Below are positions 22,555 through 33,240 of a stretch of DNA of 64,000 nt, piece after piece. The position numbers were made by a program, and so were the translations under genes. The stretch is from Pseudopedobacter sp. (GTDB lineage: Bacteria > Bacteroidota > Bacteroidia > Sphingobacteriales > Sphingobacteriaceae). The notes beneath the pieces are model-generated. The model saw only the letters and a list, made by a program, of their open reading frames with translations. It searched no databases and had not been told where the DNA came from. Within the stretch, counting starts at the first letter, position 1. Every line of letters starts with the position of its first letter. Location: the NCBI GenBank assembly GCA_014378105.1, contig JACMOI010000010.1, positions 57,584 through 121,583 on the forward strand. The letters are read 5' to 3'.

Positions 22555-23052
22555 TTAATAAAAAGGGGGAGGTGCGGTGCCATCTTCCTCTTGTTTTTGT
22601 TTAATATAACTGTTGCCAACCACCAAGTTAAATATATACACAGATTGGCCTAAAGCAAAGAAAATTATACTTACCAACAGAAACCTCACTCTCGAAAGTC
22701 GCTCGTCCAACAAACTAATTTGATGGCCTGAAATGGTGTAGCCATCATAAAACACTTCGTTACTTACTGTAAAAATAAAAATCCCTAGCAAGCCAATTAC
22801 AGTTAAGGTTAGGTGAATTCGAGTGAGTAATCTCAAATAAAGAAGATGGTTGGTTTGATTGTAGCAAATATTACATATAATTAAATATAAACCAATCCAA
22901 AAATTAATTGTATTGCTAGTTATCTTGTAATTGGAAGCGGTTGTGGGGATATTGAGTTGAACATTTTCTAACAGAATAGACATTCCAATAAAAATCAATC
23001 CTGTAATTCCCATGATAAGAAAGGGATTATAAATGCTGCTATTTTTTTCCAT
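22555..23052 (-). CDS. Hypothetical four-TM membrane protein
   Basis: 165 aa ORF with about four hydrophobic segments. Confidence 0.6.
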   Translation of the reverse strand: MEKNSSIYNPFLIMGITGLIFIGMSILLENVQLNIPTTASNYKITSNTINFWIGLYLIICNICYNQTNHLLYLRLLTRIHLTLTVIGLLGIFIFTVSNEVFYDGYTISGHQISLLDERLSRVRFLLVSIIFFALGQSVYIFNLVVGNSYIKQKQEEDGTAPPPFY

Positions 23053-23104
23053 TAGTTATAGAAAGCTCATTTTATTTAGGATTCTAAGGTAACTAAAAAG
23101 AACA

Positions 23105-23854
23105 TTAAATATCAAATCGCTCCCTTATTGCCTCAGAATTACTTCGACTACTAGTGAATTTACTTTGCTCTTTGTTATTCATCACAAAAATCAAGACGCC
23201 ATTAAAGCTTTTTCTAATCTCTTTGATATGACTAGTATTAATGATGGTACTTCTGTGTATTCGGCAAAAATTTTCTGGAAGTTTCTCCTCCAAACTACTT
23301 AAGGTAAAATCAGTTAGATGCTTATTGCCATCTTCGGTATGTAAAAAAACATACTTATCTTCAGCTTCAATGGCTACAATATGATTCAATTGGATCAATA
23401 AAATTTTATCGCCAATTTTAACGGTCAATGTTTTAATTTCTTTTTTTGGTTTGAGTTGATCTAATAAATCCTGCAAAGGCAAAGCCATTGGTTTGTGCAT
23501 TTCTTGCAGTTTCTCCATACTCTTTTCTAAACGCTCTTTCTCAATAGGCTTCAACAGATAATCCAAAGAATTTTCTTCAAAAGCTTTGATGGCATACTGA
23601 TCGTAAGCCGTTGTGAAAATTACCTTGGGTTGCTTTTTAACTTTCGAGAGCATCTCAAAACCGTTCATTACTGGCATTTCTACGTCTAAAAAAATTAAAT
23701 CAGGTTGATGCTGATCTACTAATTTTAAGCCCTCTTGGCCATTTGTTGCCTCTGCAATAATATTAATAAAAGTATAAGGCGATAATAGTCTAATTAGCCT
23801 TTGTCTGGCTAATTCTTCGTCATCTATTATAATGCAAGAGAAAATATTTGTCAT
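23105..23854 (-). CDS. LytTR family response regulator
   Basis: REC domain 'CIIIDDEELARQRLIRLL', 'DLIFLDVEMPVMNGFEML'; LytTR 'ENFCRIHRSTIINTSHIKEI'. Confidence 0.95.
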   Translation of the reverse strand: MTNIFSCIIIDDEELARQRLIRLLSPYTFINIIAEATNGQEGLKLVDQHQPDLIFLDVEMPVMNGFEMLSKVKKQPKVIFTTAYDQYAIKAFEENSLDYLLKPIEKERLEKSMEKLQEMHKPMALPLQDLLDQLKPKKEIKTLTVKIGDKILLIQLNHIVAIEAEDKYVFLHTEDGNKHLTDFTLSSLEEKLPENFCRIHRSTIINTSHIKEIRKSFNGVLIFVMNNKEQSKFTSSRSNSEAIRERFDI

Positions 23855-24891
23855 GATTTTGGTAAGGTAATTTTAATTTGCTTTTGAGGTCCATTCATGA
23901 TTTGAATTTCATAATTATTTGAATAAAGCAGTTGTAATTTTTCGTAAGTACTTTGTAAACCATACCCCGAATTCAATTCATCAGGAAAAGGTTTACCATT
24001 GTCTAATATCATAAGAAACAAATTATTATCAGAAACTTCTACCTTTAATTTCAGTTCACCTTCTTTTACCACATCATTTAAACCATGTTTCAAGGCATTT
24101 TCTACCAACGGTTGTAAAATGAATCGTGGGATTTGCTCATTCAACGCGGCCTCATCAATATCTAAAATAAAATTAATGCGGTCTCCAAAACGGACTCTTT
24201 CGATATCCAGATAAGTTTTTACAATTTCTACTTCATCTTTTACCGAAGTTAAATTTTCATTTTGTGTATTGATGCTGTACCTAAACAACTTTGACAGTTT
24301 TAGCGTCATATCCTCTGCCTTATCCGCATCAATATGAATCAAGCTGGCAATAGAGTTTAAGGAATTATATAAAAAATGCGGATTAATTCTGGATTGTAAA
24401 GATTGTAATTCAGCTTGAGTTTTTAATTGATTTAGTTTGACAATATCAAATTCTTTTTCCTTTAACTCCACCTCTAATCTGTTACGCTGACTTTGGTAAA
24501 CACCAACAACAGTAGTTACAACTAATGAAATTACTAAATTAATTAACAATTGTTTTGGCTCGGCAAAAATGGTATAAGCGCTATGTTCAATAAAAACGCG
24601 AAGTATAAATAGGCAAATTTCACTTGCAAAAGTCATCCCTAACATTGCAGCAAAATAATATAGACTCCAAATAAAAAAGAAGTTTTGAGGATTATATTTC
24701 TTTCTATAATTATCAACCAGTTTGATCAAAAACGAAATAGAAGTAGCAATACTGACACTAAACATAAAAGTTACTCCAGTATATGTCCACTGTATATTCT
24801 TAGTCGAAATCAGATAAAACAAAATCAACACTGCGGCAACAATAGTTCCCAACTTAATTCCACCTAATAAGCACTTTGAAAAGTCTTTCAT
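23851..24891 (-). CDS. LytS-type sensor histidine kinase
   Basis: 'LQSLQSRINPHFLYNSLNSIASLI', 'PRFILQPLVENALKHGL'; stop/start overlap with the response regulator. Confidence 0.95.
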   Translation of the reverse strand: MKDFSKCLLGGIKLGTIVAAVLILFYLISTKNIQWTYTGVTFMFSVSIATSISFLIKLVDNYRKKYNPQNFFFIWSLYYFAAMLGMTFASEICLFILRVFIEHSAYTIFAEPKQLLINLVISLVVTTVVGVYQSQRNRLEVELKEKEFDIVKLNQLKTQAELQSLQSRINPHFLYNSLNSIASLIHIDADKAEDMTLKLSKLFRYSINTQNENLTSVKDEVEIVKTYLDIERVRFGDRINFILDIDEAALNEQIPRFILQPLVENALKHGLNDVVKEGELKLKVEVSDNNLFLMILDNGKPFPDELNSGYGLQSTYEKLQLLYSNNYEIQIMNGPQKQIKITLPKS

Positions 24892-25106
24892 TATTGATAT
24901 TTAACAAAGCGAAGTTATAGAAATGACTATCATTTTTTATTCAAAAACCGACCACTCGCAAAATACGAAGTTAGAAGGTGATTTTTTATAGACGAGTAGA
25001 AACTAAAGCCATACTTTTGGGTTTAATTGAAAATTATTGTTTTGTAAAACAATTTAAAATTTCGGGCAGGCCGAAGGCAATGCTCACCATAGTAAATTAT
25101 TATAAA

Positions 25107-25595
25107 ATGAGTCAGGATTCAAAATCAGAAAAATCAACCTATTATACAGGAGAAGCAAAGTTTTCCCCAGTTCCAATGACTGTAAGTTCTCCGGCAATTA
25201 AACTCATAGATAAAAATAAAGTGAGAGCCAATGCTGTTGAGGCAATGCATATGCAAGCACATCAGCAAATTGGCATGCTACGCAAACAAGCCGAATTGAT
25301 TATGCAGCAAGTTCAAGAAATTGAAGATCGTTTAAAAATTTCGGAACTAATCTATCAAGCGGATATGCGTTTTAAACCAGTGATGGGTCAAATCTATCAT
25401 CTGTATGAAAAGGAAGAAAAAGGAAAATTTTTGGTAAGTATGATTGCACCACAAGAATGGGGTCGTTCAAAAGCATTTAGTCGCTATTTATCAACTATTC
25501 GGTTACTTTCAGATTCTACTTGGGATGTTTTAGATAAAGCGTCTTTCAATTTTGAGGAGTTTGAAGAAGCCATTCCATCAAATCAGGATGCTTAA
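25107..25595 (+). CDS. DUF2452 domain-containing protein (start moved to 25107)
   Basis: 'YYTGEAKFSPVPMTVSSPAIKLIDKNKVRANAVEAMHMQAHQQIGMLRKQAE'. Confidence 0.8.
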   Translation: MSQDSKSEKSTYYTGEAKFSPVPMTVSSPAIKLIDKNKVRANAVEAMHMQAHQQIGMLRKQAELIMQQVQEIEDRLKISELIYQADMRFKPVMGQIYHLYEKEEKGKFLVSMIAPQEWGRSKAFSRYLSTIRLLSDSTWDVLDKASFNFEEFEEAIPSNQDA

Positions 25596-26385
25596 ACTCA
25601 TAGCCTTTTGCTATTATTTTTGAAGAATCAACAATTTTAAAATCCCCCTTTTCATTAATAAATTTTGCACTTTTATTATAAAGCTTTTGACTAGCTAGAT
25701 CATAAAAATCGGTCTTTTTTGGGTGAGATGGGGCTGCTCCATTAAAAGTTTCTCCCCAAAAGTTATTTTCAATTACATACTCAATCAAGCCAATACAATC
25801 ATCCAAATGGATTAAATTAACTGGGGATAATCCATTGGGAATATTTTCTCTCCCTGCAAAAAATCTCCCTGGATGTCGATCTGGACCAATTAAGCCCGCC
25901 ATTCTTATGATAGAAGTATCAACATTTTTAATTGATTTTAGGGTGTTCTCAGCGTCCAGCATTCTTAATGCAGCCTCAGAATTATCTAAAGCTAATGTGG
26001 CTTCATTAACTTTATCATTGATTTCTTTGTACACTGATGTGGATGAAATGAAGATTAATTTCTTTATGGGAGATTTAGAAATTTCAATAATAAGATTTTC
26101 TATCTTTTGCTGATAATTAGTCACACTCACAGAACTTCTGCCAGGTGGGATATTGATAATTAAAAGTTCAACATCCAAAAATAATTGGGCATCATCACCT
26201 TCATAATTTGGATTTAATTGTACTAAAAAAGGGTCGATATGGTGTGCTGATAGTCTGGTAATTTTTTCTTTAGAAGTAGTACTACCTTTAACATAATATC
26301 CATTTTTGATGAGATTAACAGCTAGTGGAAAACCTAACCATCCGCAGCCAATAACAGCAATTTTATGTATTTCAGGATTTTTCAT
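25546..26385 (-). CDS. NAD(P)-dependent epimerase/SDR-like protein
   Basis: 'IAVIGCGWLGFPLAVNLIKNGYYVKGSTTS' Rossmann motif, 'FISSTSVY'. Confidence 0.85.
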   Translation of the reverse strand: MKNPEIHKIAVIGCGWLGFPLAVNLIKNGYYVKGSTTSKEKITRLSAHHIDPFLVQLNPNYEGDDAQLFLDVELLIINIPPGRSSVSVTNYQQKIENLIIEISKSPIKKLIFISSTSVYKEINDKVNEATLALDNSEAALRMLDAENTLKSIKNVDTSIIRMAGLIGPDRHPGRFFAGRENIPNGLSPVNLIHLDDCIGLIEYVIENNFWGETFNGAAPSHPKKTDFYDLASQKLYNKSAKFINEKGDFKIVDSSKIIAKGYEFKHPDLMEWLLQTPQN

Positions 26386-26459
26386 TTAAAAACAAATTAC
26401 AAAATATAAGGTTTGGCATTTACTTTGAAGTATACACATCAAATTACAATAAAGAAATT

Positions 26460-27146
26460 ATGAAAACTAATAAATTAAAAATAACAACATTAGGTTTAGT
26501 GGCAATTCTTGGTGTTACTGCAATTATGCCCGCTTGTAAATCATTAACAAAAACACAAAAAGGTGCTGCAATTGGCGCCGCCGCTGGTGGTACTATAGGA
26601 GCATTAATCGGAAAGAAAGCAGGTAATACTGCTGTTGGAGCTATTATTGGTGGTGCAATTGGTGGTACAGCCGGTGCTTACATTGGTAGAAATATGGATA
26701 AACAAGCTGCGGAAATTGAAAAAACAGTTCCAGGAGCAACAGTTATTCCTGCTGGTGAAGGTATTATTGTGAAGTTTGATTCAGGTATTCTTTTTGGATT
26801 TGATCAATCAGCTTTAACGACTGATGCAAAGCAAAACATCGATAATTTAGCAGCATCATTAAATAAGTATCCAAATACTGACATTATGATTATTGGTCAT
26901 ACAGATGCTAAAGGTACGGATGCTTACAATTCGAAACTTTCATTAGAAAGAGCAAATGCAGTTAAAACTTATGCATTAGCACAGGGTGTTGATTTCAGCA
27001 GATTAAAAACTGTAGGTAAAGGTGAATCAGAGCCAATTGCCTCTAACGATACAGAAGACGGTAGAGCTCAAAATAGAAGAGTTGAAATTGTTATTGTTGC
27101 AAATGCTAAAATGAAGGCAGAAGCAAAAGCAGCATCAGGAAACTAA
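26460..27146 (+). CDS. OmpA family lipoprotein with glycine zipper
   Basis: 'GAAIGAAAGGTIGALIGKKAGNTAVGAIIGGAIGGTAGAYIGRNMDKQA', OmpA 'IMIIGHTDAKGTDAYNSKLSLERANAVKTY'. Confidence 0.93.
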   Translation: MKTNKLKITTLGLVAILGVTAIMPACKSLTKTQKGAAIGAAAGGTIGALIGKKAGNTAVGAIIGGAIGGTAGAYIGRNMDKQAAEIEKTVPGATVIPAGEGIIVKFDSGILFGFDQSALTTDAKQNIDNLAASLNKYPNTDIMIIGHTDAKGTDAYNSKLSLERANAVKTYALAQGVDFSRLKTVGKGESEPIASNDTEDGRAQNRRVEIVIVANAKMKAEAKAASGN

Positions 27147-27166
27147 AAGTAGATTAAATGCTCTCG

Positions 27167-27200
27167 AAAAAAGGGAATCTGGTTTACAAGATTCCTTTTT
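27167..27200 (+). terminator. Terminator downstream of OmpA-family gene
   Basis: AAAAAAGGGAATCT-ggtttaca-AGATTCCTTTTT. Confidence 0.75.
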
Positions 27201-27339
27201 TAGCATTAAATTATTTTATTGGTAATTGATCACTAAAGTAGTTGCGTTTTTACTAAACTAATTCTTTAAAATCACCATTTTAATATTAGAGTAGCTTAAT
27301 TGTATTTAAATCATTAATTAATCAATTTATTTAAAGAAA

Positions 27340-27786
27340 ATGTTCTATAAACTAAATCAACTGGTTAGAGAAAACACGAAGGAAGAAATCTTCTTTGAAG
27401 CTGGAATAGCTAAAGAATCTTTAGGAAATGCCATCAGCGAAGCTTCAGGTGTAATAATTGACGTCTTAAAGTCGCAGTTAGATTCTGGAAAGGCAAGAGA
27501 TCTAATGAATTCTTTTAAAGGAAAAAAGACAGAGCAAGAGTTATTAATTAAAATGATGATTAAAAAATATACTAACCGTTTAAATTCTTATCATGGCATA
27601 AGCCCTGAAAAATCAAGTGAATTAGCTTTTTTAGTTATACCAATAGTAATGAAAAGATTTGTTTTGGTAACGTTGACAAATGTTAAAGAAGAAAAGGGAA
27701 TTTTCGCTCTATTAAATTGGTTAAGCGGTAATACAGTAAACTTTGAAAGTTTCTTCTTAAGAATGGACGAAGTGCAAATTGCATAA
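27340..27786 (+). CDS. Hypothetical protein
   Basis: 148 aa ORF with ATG start and downstream hairpin; no family recognised. Confidence 0.6.
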   Translation: MFYKLNQLVRENTKEEIFFEAGIAKESLGNAISEASGVIIDVLKSQLDSGKARDLMNSFKGKKTEQELLIKMMIKKYTNRLNSYHGISPEKSSELAFLVIPIVMKRFVLVTLTNVKEEKGIFALLNWLSGNTVNFESFFLRMDEVQIA

Positions 27787-27805
27787 GGTAGATTTTGTTA
27801 AATAA

Positions 27806-27839
27806 TAGAAAAGGGCAGCTATTTAGCTGTCCTTTTCTA
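27806..27839. terminator. Bidirectional terminator
   Basis: AGAAAAGGGCAGCTA-ttt-AGCTGTCCTTTTCT. Confidence 0.75.
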
Positions 27840-27857
27840 TTTGAGGTCTTTATTATC

Positions 27858-29438
27858 TTAACGATCGCTTGGCATATCGTTTTTACTATCTACTACTGGT
27901 CTTTCAGCTCTGTTTACTAAATCCCAGGCATCATAAAATACCAATTGAGCTCTTTTTGCCAATAGAGGGAAGTTTATTTTTTTCACTTCATCAGTTTTTT
28001 TGTGATAATCTTCATGCGTACCATTAAAGAAGAAGATAATTGGGATACCATGTTTTGCGAAATTATAATGATCCGAACGGTAGTAAATACGCTCTGTATC
28101 TTTAGGGTTATCATATTTATAATCTAAAGTAAGGTGGGTATAAATATTATTATTCTTTTCGTTGATTACCTTAAGGGTAGAACTTAATTTATCTGATCCA
28201 ATTACATAAATATAATTTGCTGAATCTTTTTTGCCCTTATATAAATCTCCTACTCTACCAATCATATCTATATTTAAATCTGTAATGGTATTTTCTAGAG
28301 GGAAAACTGGATGTTCTGAATACCATTCGGAGCCTAAAAGTCCTTTTTCTTCACCAACGACAGTCATAAAAAGGACACTTCTTTTTGGTCCTTTACCTTC
28401 TTTTTTAGCTTTTGCAAAAGCTTCTGCGATTTCTAAAACCCCAGTAGTTCCGGATCCATCATCATCTGCACCGTTATAAACATCACCATCTTCACCTACA
28501 CCTAAATGATCGTAATGTGCTGTTATCGCTAATATTTCGTTTTTTAACTTAGGGTCAGATCCTTCTAAAAAGCCTAAAACATTCTTAGCTTCTAGTGGAG
28601 TTAATTTTGTTTGAAAATCAACATCCATATTGCCGCTAAAGTTAAAAGATGCTGACTTTTTTGTATCGGTTATTTGTTGCGTTAAAGCATCAATAGTTTT
28701 TGAAGAGATACTTAAAAGTTTATCAATAGCTGGTTTTGATGCATAAATTGTAAGTGTATTCCCAGATTTATCTTCTCCCAAAATCAATCCAGGTCTTTCA
28801 AAATATGCTTTTGCTGCTTGCATTCTAGACATATCTGCATTTAACACAATAATAGCGTCTGGATTTTTAGCTTTAAGAGCATTTGTTTTTTTGCTTCGGC
28901 TGGTAGTCCAGTCAGACATTTTAGTTGTACCTGTGATTAAGGAAACTCCATCTTTAGTTGGTTCTCCAGGCAATACAACTGCAACTTTACCTTCTAAGTT
29001 TAAATTTGAAAGGTCGTCGTAATTGTCAGACTGTATGCCATATCCAACAAAAACAAAATTTTTAAAAGTCTTTTTTGTATTATTGAATGAACCTGGTAAA
29101 ACGTAGTAATCCTTTAAAAAATCCAGAGGATCGCTGTTTATAATCACATTTCTTTGAAGTGTAGTTTTTTCCTTAAGATCCAACATTTGGAAGTTGGATC
29201 CATTTACAGGGGCTTTTAAACCAAAACTTTGAAACTGGGATTTGATATAATTTGCAGCTCTATTAGCTCCTGCTTTCCCTGTTTCTCTGCCTTCCATTCC
29301 ATCAGCGGCTAAAATATTTAACCTTTTAGATGCATCTTCAGATGTGATGGTTGCGGCATATTTCATAGCAGTTTTATCTTGCCCTTGAGCCAGATATCCT
29401 AATGCCAAAAAGCCGCTTAAAAGAATTTCTTTTTTCAT
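27858..29438 (-). CDS. M28 family metallopeptidase
   Basis: 'ITAHYDHLGVGEDGDVYNGADDDGSGTTGVLEIAEAF', 'VVGEEKGLLGSEWY'. Confidence 0.94.
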   Translation of the reverse strand: MKKEILLSGFLALGYLAQGQDKTAMKYAATITSEDASKRLNILAADGMEGRETGKAGANRAANYIKSQFQSFGLKAPVNGSNFQMLDLKEKTTLQRNVIINSDPLDFLKDYYVLPGSFNNTKKTFKNFVFVGYGIQSDNYDDLSNLNLEGKVAVVLPGEPTKDGVSLITGTTKMSDWTTSRSKKTNALKAKNPDAIIVLNADMSRMQAAKAYFERPGLILGEDKSGNTLTIYASKPAIDKLLSISSKTIDALTQQITDTKKSASFNFSGNMDVDFQTKLTPLEAKNVLGFLEGSDPKLKNEILAITAHYDHLGVGEDGDVYNGADDDGSGTTGVLEIAEAFAKAKKEGKGPKRSVLFMTVVGEEKGLLGSEWYSEHPVFPLENTITDLNIDMIGRVGDLYKGKKDSANYIYVIGSDKLSSTLKVINEKNNNIYTHLTLDYKYDNPKDTERIYYRSDHYNFAKHGIPIIFFFNGTHEDYHKKTDEVKKINFPLLAKRAQLVFYDAWDLVNRAERPVVDSKNDMPSDR

Positions 29439-29533
29439 GAATTTGGTTTAAAATGATTGATTTTAAAAATCGTTAAAACCAAATTTAGTTTTTTTGTAGA
29501 AAGATGAGTGTAAAGATTTTAATATGGTTCGAA

Positions 29534-30247
29534 TCAAAGTCTTACCAGTCTATCATTCACGAGAACAGGAATGCTTTTGGTAATATTCACATTTAAACAA
29601 AATTTGATGTCTTCTTCTATTCCTAGTTTCTTTAATCTTTCACTATGAGATGTTTTTGCAGTATAACCTACTAAATCATCTTTTGCTTGATGGTATAAAT
29701 CATCAGCAGCGATGCTAGAGTCATCTAAAAAATAGTCATCAGCTTTAAGCTGATGAACAACTGCACCTGCAAATAAAGTGTCTTCCAAATTAAATTTATT
29801 CTTCCAACCAGCACATAATAATAGGACATCTTTACTTTGCTTTTTTAAATAATCGCAAACAGCATCTAGATTCAAAAATGAACCAATGATTACTTGATAT
29901 GCCGTTTTTTTAGATTCATCAATGGCATGTGTACCATTGGTAGTGGTTAACACGATGGTTTTGCCTTTTATTTTATCTACTGCGTAAGCAAATGGAGAAT
30001 TTCCAAAATCGAATCCCTCTACCACTTTTCCGTCTCTTTCTGCGGCTAACAAATAACCTTCTTTTTCGAAAGCGATACACTCTTCTACTGTTCCGACTGG
30101 AATGATGGCTTCTGCACCGTTTTCTATTCCAAAGCAAATGGAGCTCGTAGCCCTAAAAATATCTATCACTACAACGATGGCATTTTTTAAATCATACAGC
30201 GGAAGTAAAGCAGGCGTAAAGCAAACTTCAATTTTTCTTTTATCCAT
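29534..30247 (-). CDS. comB: 2-phosphosulfolactate phosphatase family protein
   Basis: 'VVIDIFRATSSICFGIENGAEAIIPV', 'GNSPFAYA', 'VLTTTNGTHAI'. Confidence 0.88.
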   Translation of the reverse strand: MDKRKIEVCFTPALLPLYDLKNAIVVVIDIFRATSSICFGIENGAEAIIPVGTVEECIAFEKEGYLLAAERDGKVVEGFDFGNSPFAYAVDKIKGKTIVLTTTNGTHAIDESKKTAYQVIIGSFLNLDAVCDYLKKQSKDVLLLCAGWKNKFNLEDTLFAGAVVHQLKADDYFLDDSSIAADDLYHQAKDDLVGYTAKTSHSERLKKLGIEEDIKFCLNVNITKSIPVLVNDRLVRL

Positions 30248-31332
30248 TATTTATTCTTGTAAAATGGAAATTTAACCACTTTTGCTTTTACTTTGTTATC
30301 GCGGATTTTGATAAAAATCTCTTCTCCTTCTTTTGCTAATTCTGTTTTTACATAACCCATTCCAATCGCTTTTTGTAAGGATGGTGATTGCGTTCCAGAA
30401 GTTACTTTTCCAATTTCGTTTCCTTCAGCATCAACAATCTCATAATCATGACGAGGAATACCTCTTTCAATCATCTCAAAACCGACTAATTTTTGAGAAA
30501 TGCCATTTTGCTTTTGTTCTAGTAAAGCAGCAGAATTATTGAAGTCTTTCGTGAATTTTGTAACCCAGCCAAGTCCTGCTTCGATAGGTGAAGTTTCATC
30601 GTTAATATCATTTCCATAAAGGCAGAAACCCATTTCTAAACGTAAAGTATCACGAGCACCTAACCCAATAGGTTTGATGCCAAAAGGTTCTCCAGCTTCA
30701 AAAATAGCATCCCAAATACGGGTTGCATGAACGTTATCAAAATAAATTTCGAAACCACCGGCCCCAGTATAACCTGTTGCAGAAATAATGACATTCTCTA
30801 CACCTGCAAAAACACCTCTTTTGAAAGTGTAATATTCCATTTCAGAAAGGCTTACGTCTGTTAAGCTTTGTAATGCTTGGGCAGCTTTTGGGCCTTGAAT
30901 CGCCAACAAAGAAGTACGATCAGAAATATTTTTCATATCTACTCCGTTGGTATTGAAAGAAGAAATCCAATTCCAATCTTTTTCAATATTGGAGGCATTT
31001 ACCACCAACATGTAAGTTTTTTCGTCCATGCGATAAACCAATAAATCATCAACAATACCACCGCTTAAATTTGGTAGGTAAGCATATTGAATTTTTCCAT
31101 CAAATAATTTAGCAGCATCGTTAGAAATTACTTTTTGAATTAAGTCTAAGGCATGCTCTCCTTTTAAGATAAATTCACCCATGTGGCTTACATCGAAAAC
31201 ACCAACATGCTTTCTTACAGTTTCATGCTCGGCGTTAATTCCTACGTATTGAACAGGCATATTATAACCAGCAAATGGAACCATTTTGGCGCCAAGGGAA
31301 ACGTGTTTATCTGTTAAAGCGGTATTTTTCAT
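30247..31332 (-). CDS. gcvT: Glycine cleavage system T protein (aminomethyltransferase)
   Basis: '[16 protein letters not shown]', '[12 protein letters not shown]', '[22 protein letters not shown]'. Confidence 0.96.
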   Translation of the reverse strand: MKNTALTDKHVSLGAKMVPFAGYNMPVQYVGINAEHETVRKHVGVFDVSHMGEFILKGEHALDLIQKVISNDAAKLFDGKIQYAYLPNLSGGIVDDLLVYRMDEKTYMLVVNASNIEKDWNWISSFNTNGVDMKNISDRTSLLAIQGPKAAQALQSLTDVSLSEMEYYTFKRGVFAGVENVIISATGYTGAGGFEIYFDNVHATRIWDAIFEAGEPFGIKPIGLGARDTLRLEMGFCLYGNDINDETSPIEAGLGWVTKFTKDFNNSAALLEQKQNGISQKLVGFEMIERGIPRHDYEIVDAEGNEIGKVTSGTQSPSLQKAIGMGYVKTELAKEGEEIFIKIRDNKVKAKVVKFPFYKNK

Positions 31333-31400
31333 TATTTTATAATTTGGGTCAGAAATCGGGAAGTCGAAGAATTGTACTAGTTGGCAAAATTAAGAAAATT

Positions 31401-32609
31401 TTAAGCTTTTATAGTGATGATTTCTTGATATACCTTTAATAGATTTTGATTCATTTTCTGTTGATTGTGATTTTTCTCAACCAATTTTCTTGCGCCAGCT
31501 CCAATTCTACTGATCAAAGTTTTATCGGTAAAACAACGTAGTATTTGCTTATAAAAATCATCTGCTTGATCGGCAATCAGAATATCCTTATCGTGATGAT
31601 AGTTAATCCCCTCGGCTGCAATTGATGTCGCGATGATACATTTGCCTAAAGCCATCGCCTCAATAATTTTTACCCTCATTCCACTTCCAGATAATAAAGG
31701 AACGATGAGTACATGTTGCCGGCTAATAAATTCTGCAGCATTTTCAACCTGGCCTTCCATGATGAATGAATCACTGCTCATAATCTCGAACTGTTTAGGA
31801 ATGTTTTTTCCAGCCAAATGAAAAGTGATACCCGAACCTAATTGTTGAATTGCCGGCCAAACCTTTTCTAAAAACCAATCAACACCTTCGATATTTGGAC
31901 GCCAATCCATAGAGCCTATATAGCCGACACTTTTGTGAAGAGATAATAAATAGTTGTTTTGATATTGATCTAGATTTAAAGCTACCGGAAAAGTATAAAC
32001 GGCAATTTTGCAACCAATGCTTTTAAAAAAATGCTCATCTACGAAACTGATAGAAAATAAAGCATCGAACTGATTGAGGATATTAAACTCGAATCTTTGT
32101 AGCCTACTACTTAAAATTTTAAGATAGATTTTTCGGAAAAAGAAATTCTCTTTTACACTCAAACGTTTCCATATCTGGTGCTCAATATTATGTGCTCTGT
32201 AAACTAATTTTGCTGATGAGTTTGTCTTCACCACATCTAAATATGGCGCTACCTGCAAGCCCTCGAATTGTATGATATCAAACTCTTGTGTTCGAAGTAA
32301 GTAAGCTAATTTACTGGCACATCCCGCATCGTAAAATCTGCTGATGTTATAAGATTGATCTGTAAAAAGATTAAAAAAAGCGTCTTTTGCTTTTACACGA
32401 TTATCAATTTTATATTGAATAAATTTAATCTCTTTGAAAAGTGGATCTTTTACTTCTTTTACTTTGATGTAATGTTTTGTGGTATTTAAACTAAAAACAG
32501 TGACTTCACAATTCAATTGGATTAAGGCTTCAATATTATTACGAACCACGATAGCATAACCACCATCAGCAGGAAAAGGCACTCGGTTTGTAATCAGCAG
32601 GATCCGCAT
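31401..32609 (-). CDS. Glycosyltransferase (GT4-like)
   Basis: 'MRILLITNRVPFPADGGYAIVVRN', 'IVPLLSGSGMRVKIIEAMALGKCIIAT'. Confidence 0.92.
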   Translation of the reverse strand: MRILLITNRVPFPADGGYAIVVRNNIEALIQLNCEVTVFSLNTTKHYIKVKEVKDPLFKEIKFIQYKIDNRVKAKDAFFNLFTDQSYNISRFYDAGCASKLAYLLRTQEFDIIQFEGLQVAPYLDVVKTNSSAKLVYRAHNIEHQIWKRLSVKENFFFRKIYLKILSSRLQRFEFNILNQFDALFSISFVDEHFFKSIGCKIAVYTFPVALNLDQYQNNYLLSLHKSVGYIGSMDWRPNIEGVDWFLEKVWPAIQQLGSGITFHLAGKNIPKQFEIMSSDSFIMEGQVENAAEFISRQHVLIVPLLSGSGMRVKIIEAMALGKCIIATSIAAEGINYHHDKDILIADQADDFYKQILRCFTDKTLISRIGAGARKLVEKNHNQQKMNQNLLKVYQEIITIKA

Positions 32610-32618
32610 ATTGGCAAA

Positions 32619-33218
32619 TTAGTCAAAAATAGATAGCTGTGGGTTGGTTATTCTAAAAGTTTTTCGATGATATGGGCTCAATCCTGATTTGATAACTGCT
32701 TTCCGATGGTCACTAGTTGGGTAACCTTTATTCTTCTTCCATTGATAAATAGGATATTCCTGATCTATTCTTTCCATAAAATCATCTCGATAGGTTTTGG
32801 CTAAAATAGAAGCTGCCGCGATAGAGAAATATTTTCCATCTCCTTTAATGATACATTCGTGTTTCATATTTGGATAAGGTTTAAACCGATTTCCATCAAT
32901 GATTAAAAAGTTGGGTTGAAGCTGCAACTTCTCAATGGCTCGGTGCATTGCCAGAAAAGAAGCATTCAAAATATTGATTTTATCAATCTCTTGATGATCT
33001 ACTATTCCCACGGCAAAAGCTAAAGCATTTTCTTCTATCTCAGTTCTTAAAGAATAACGATCTTTTTCTTTGATTTGCTTGGAATCGTTGAGTAATGGAT
33101 GGTCAAAATCTTTAGGCAAAATTACCGCTGCTGCAAATACAGGACCTGCTAAACAACCTCGTCCCGCTTCATCGCAACCCGCTTCTAAAAATTCGTCTTG
33201 GTAAAATGGCAATAACAT
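32619..33218 (-). CDS. rnhB: Ribonuclease HII
   Basis: '[23 protein letters not shown]', 'IIDGNRF', '[14 protein letters not shown]'. Confidence 0.96.
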   Translation of the reverse strand: MLLPFYQDEFLEAGCDEAGRGCLAGPVFAAAVILPKDFDHPLLNDSKQIKEKDRYSLRTEIEENALAFAVGIVDHQEIDKINILNASFLAMHRAIEKLQLQPNFLIIDGNRFKPYPNMKHECIIKGDGKYFSIAAASILAKTYRDDFMERIDQEYPIYQWKKNKGYPTSDHRKAVIKSGLSPYHRKTFRITNPQLSIFD

Positions 33219-33240
33219 TTTGTATGCTTAAAGCTGAAGG

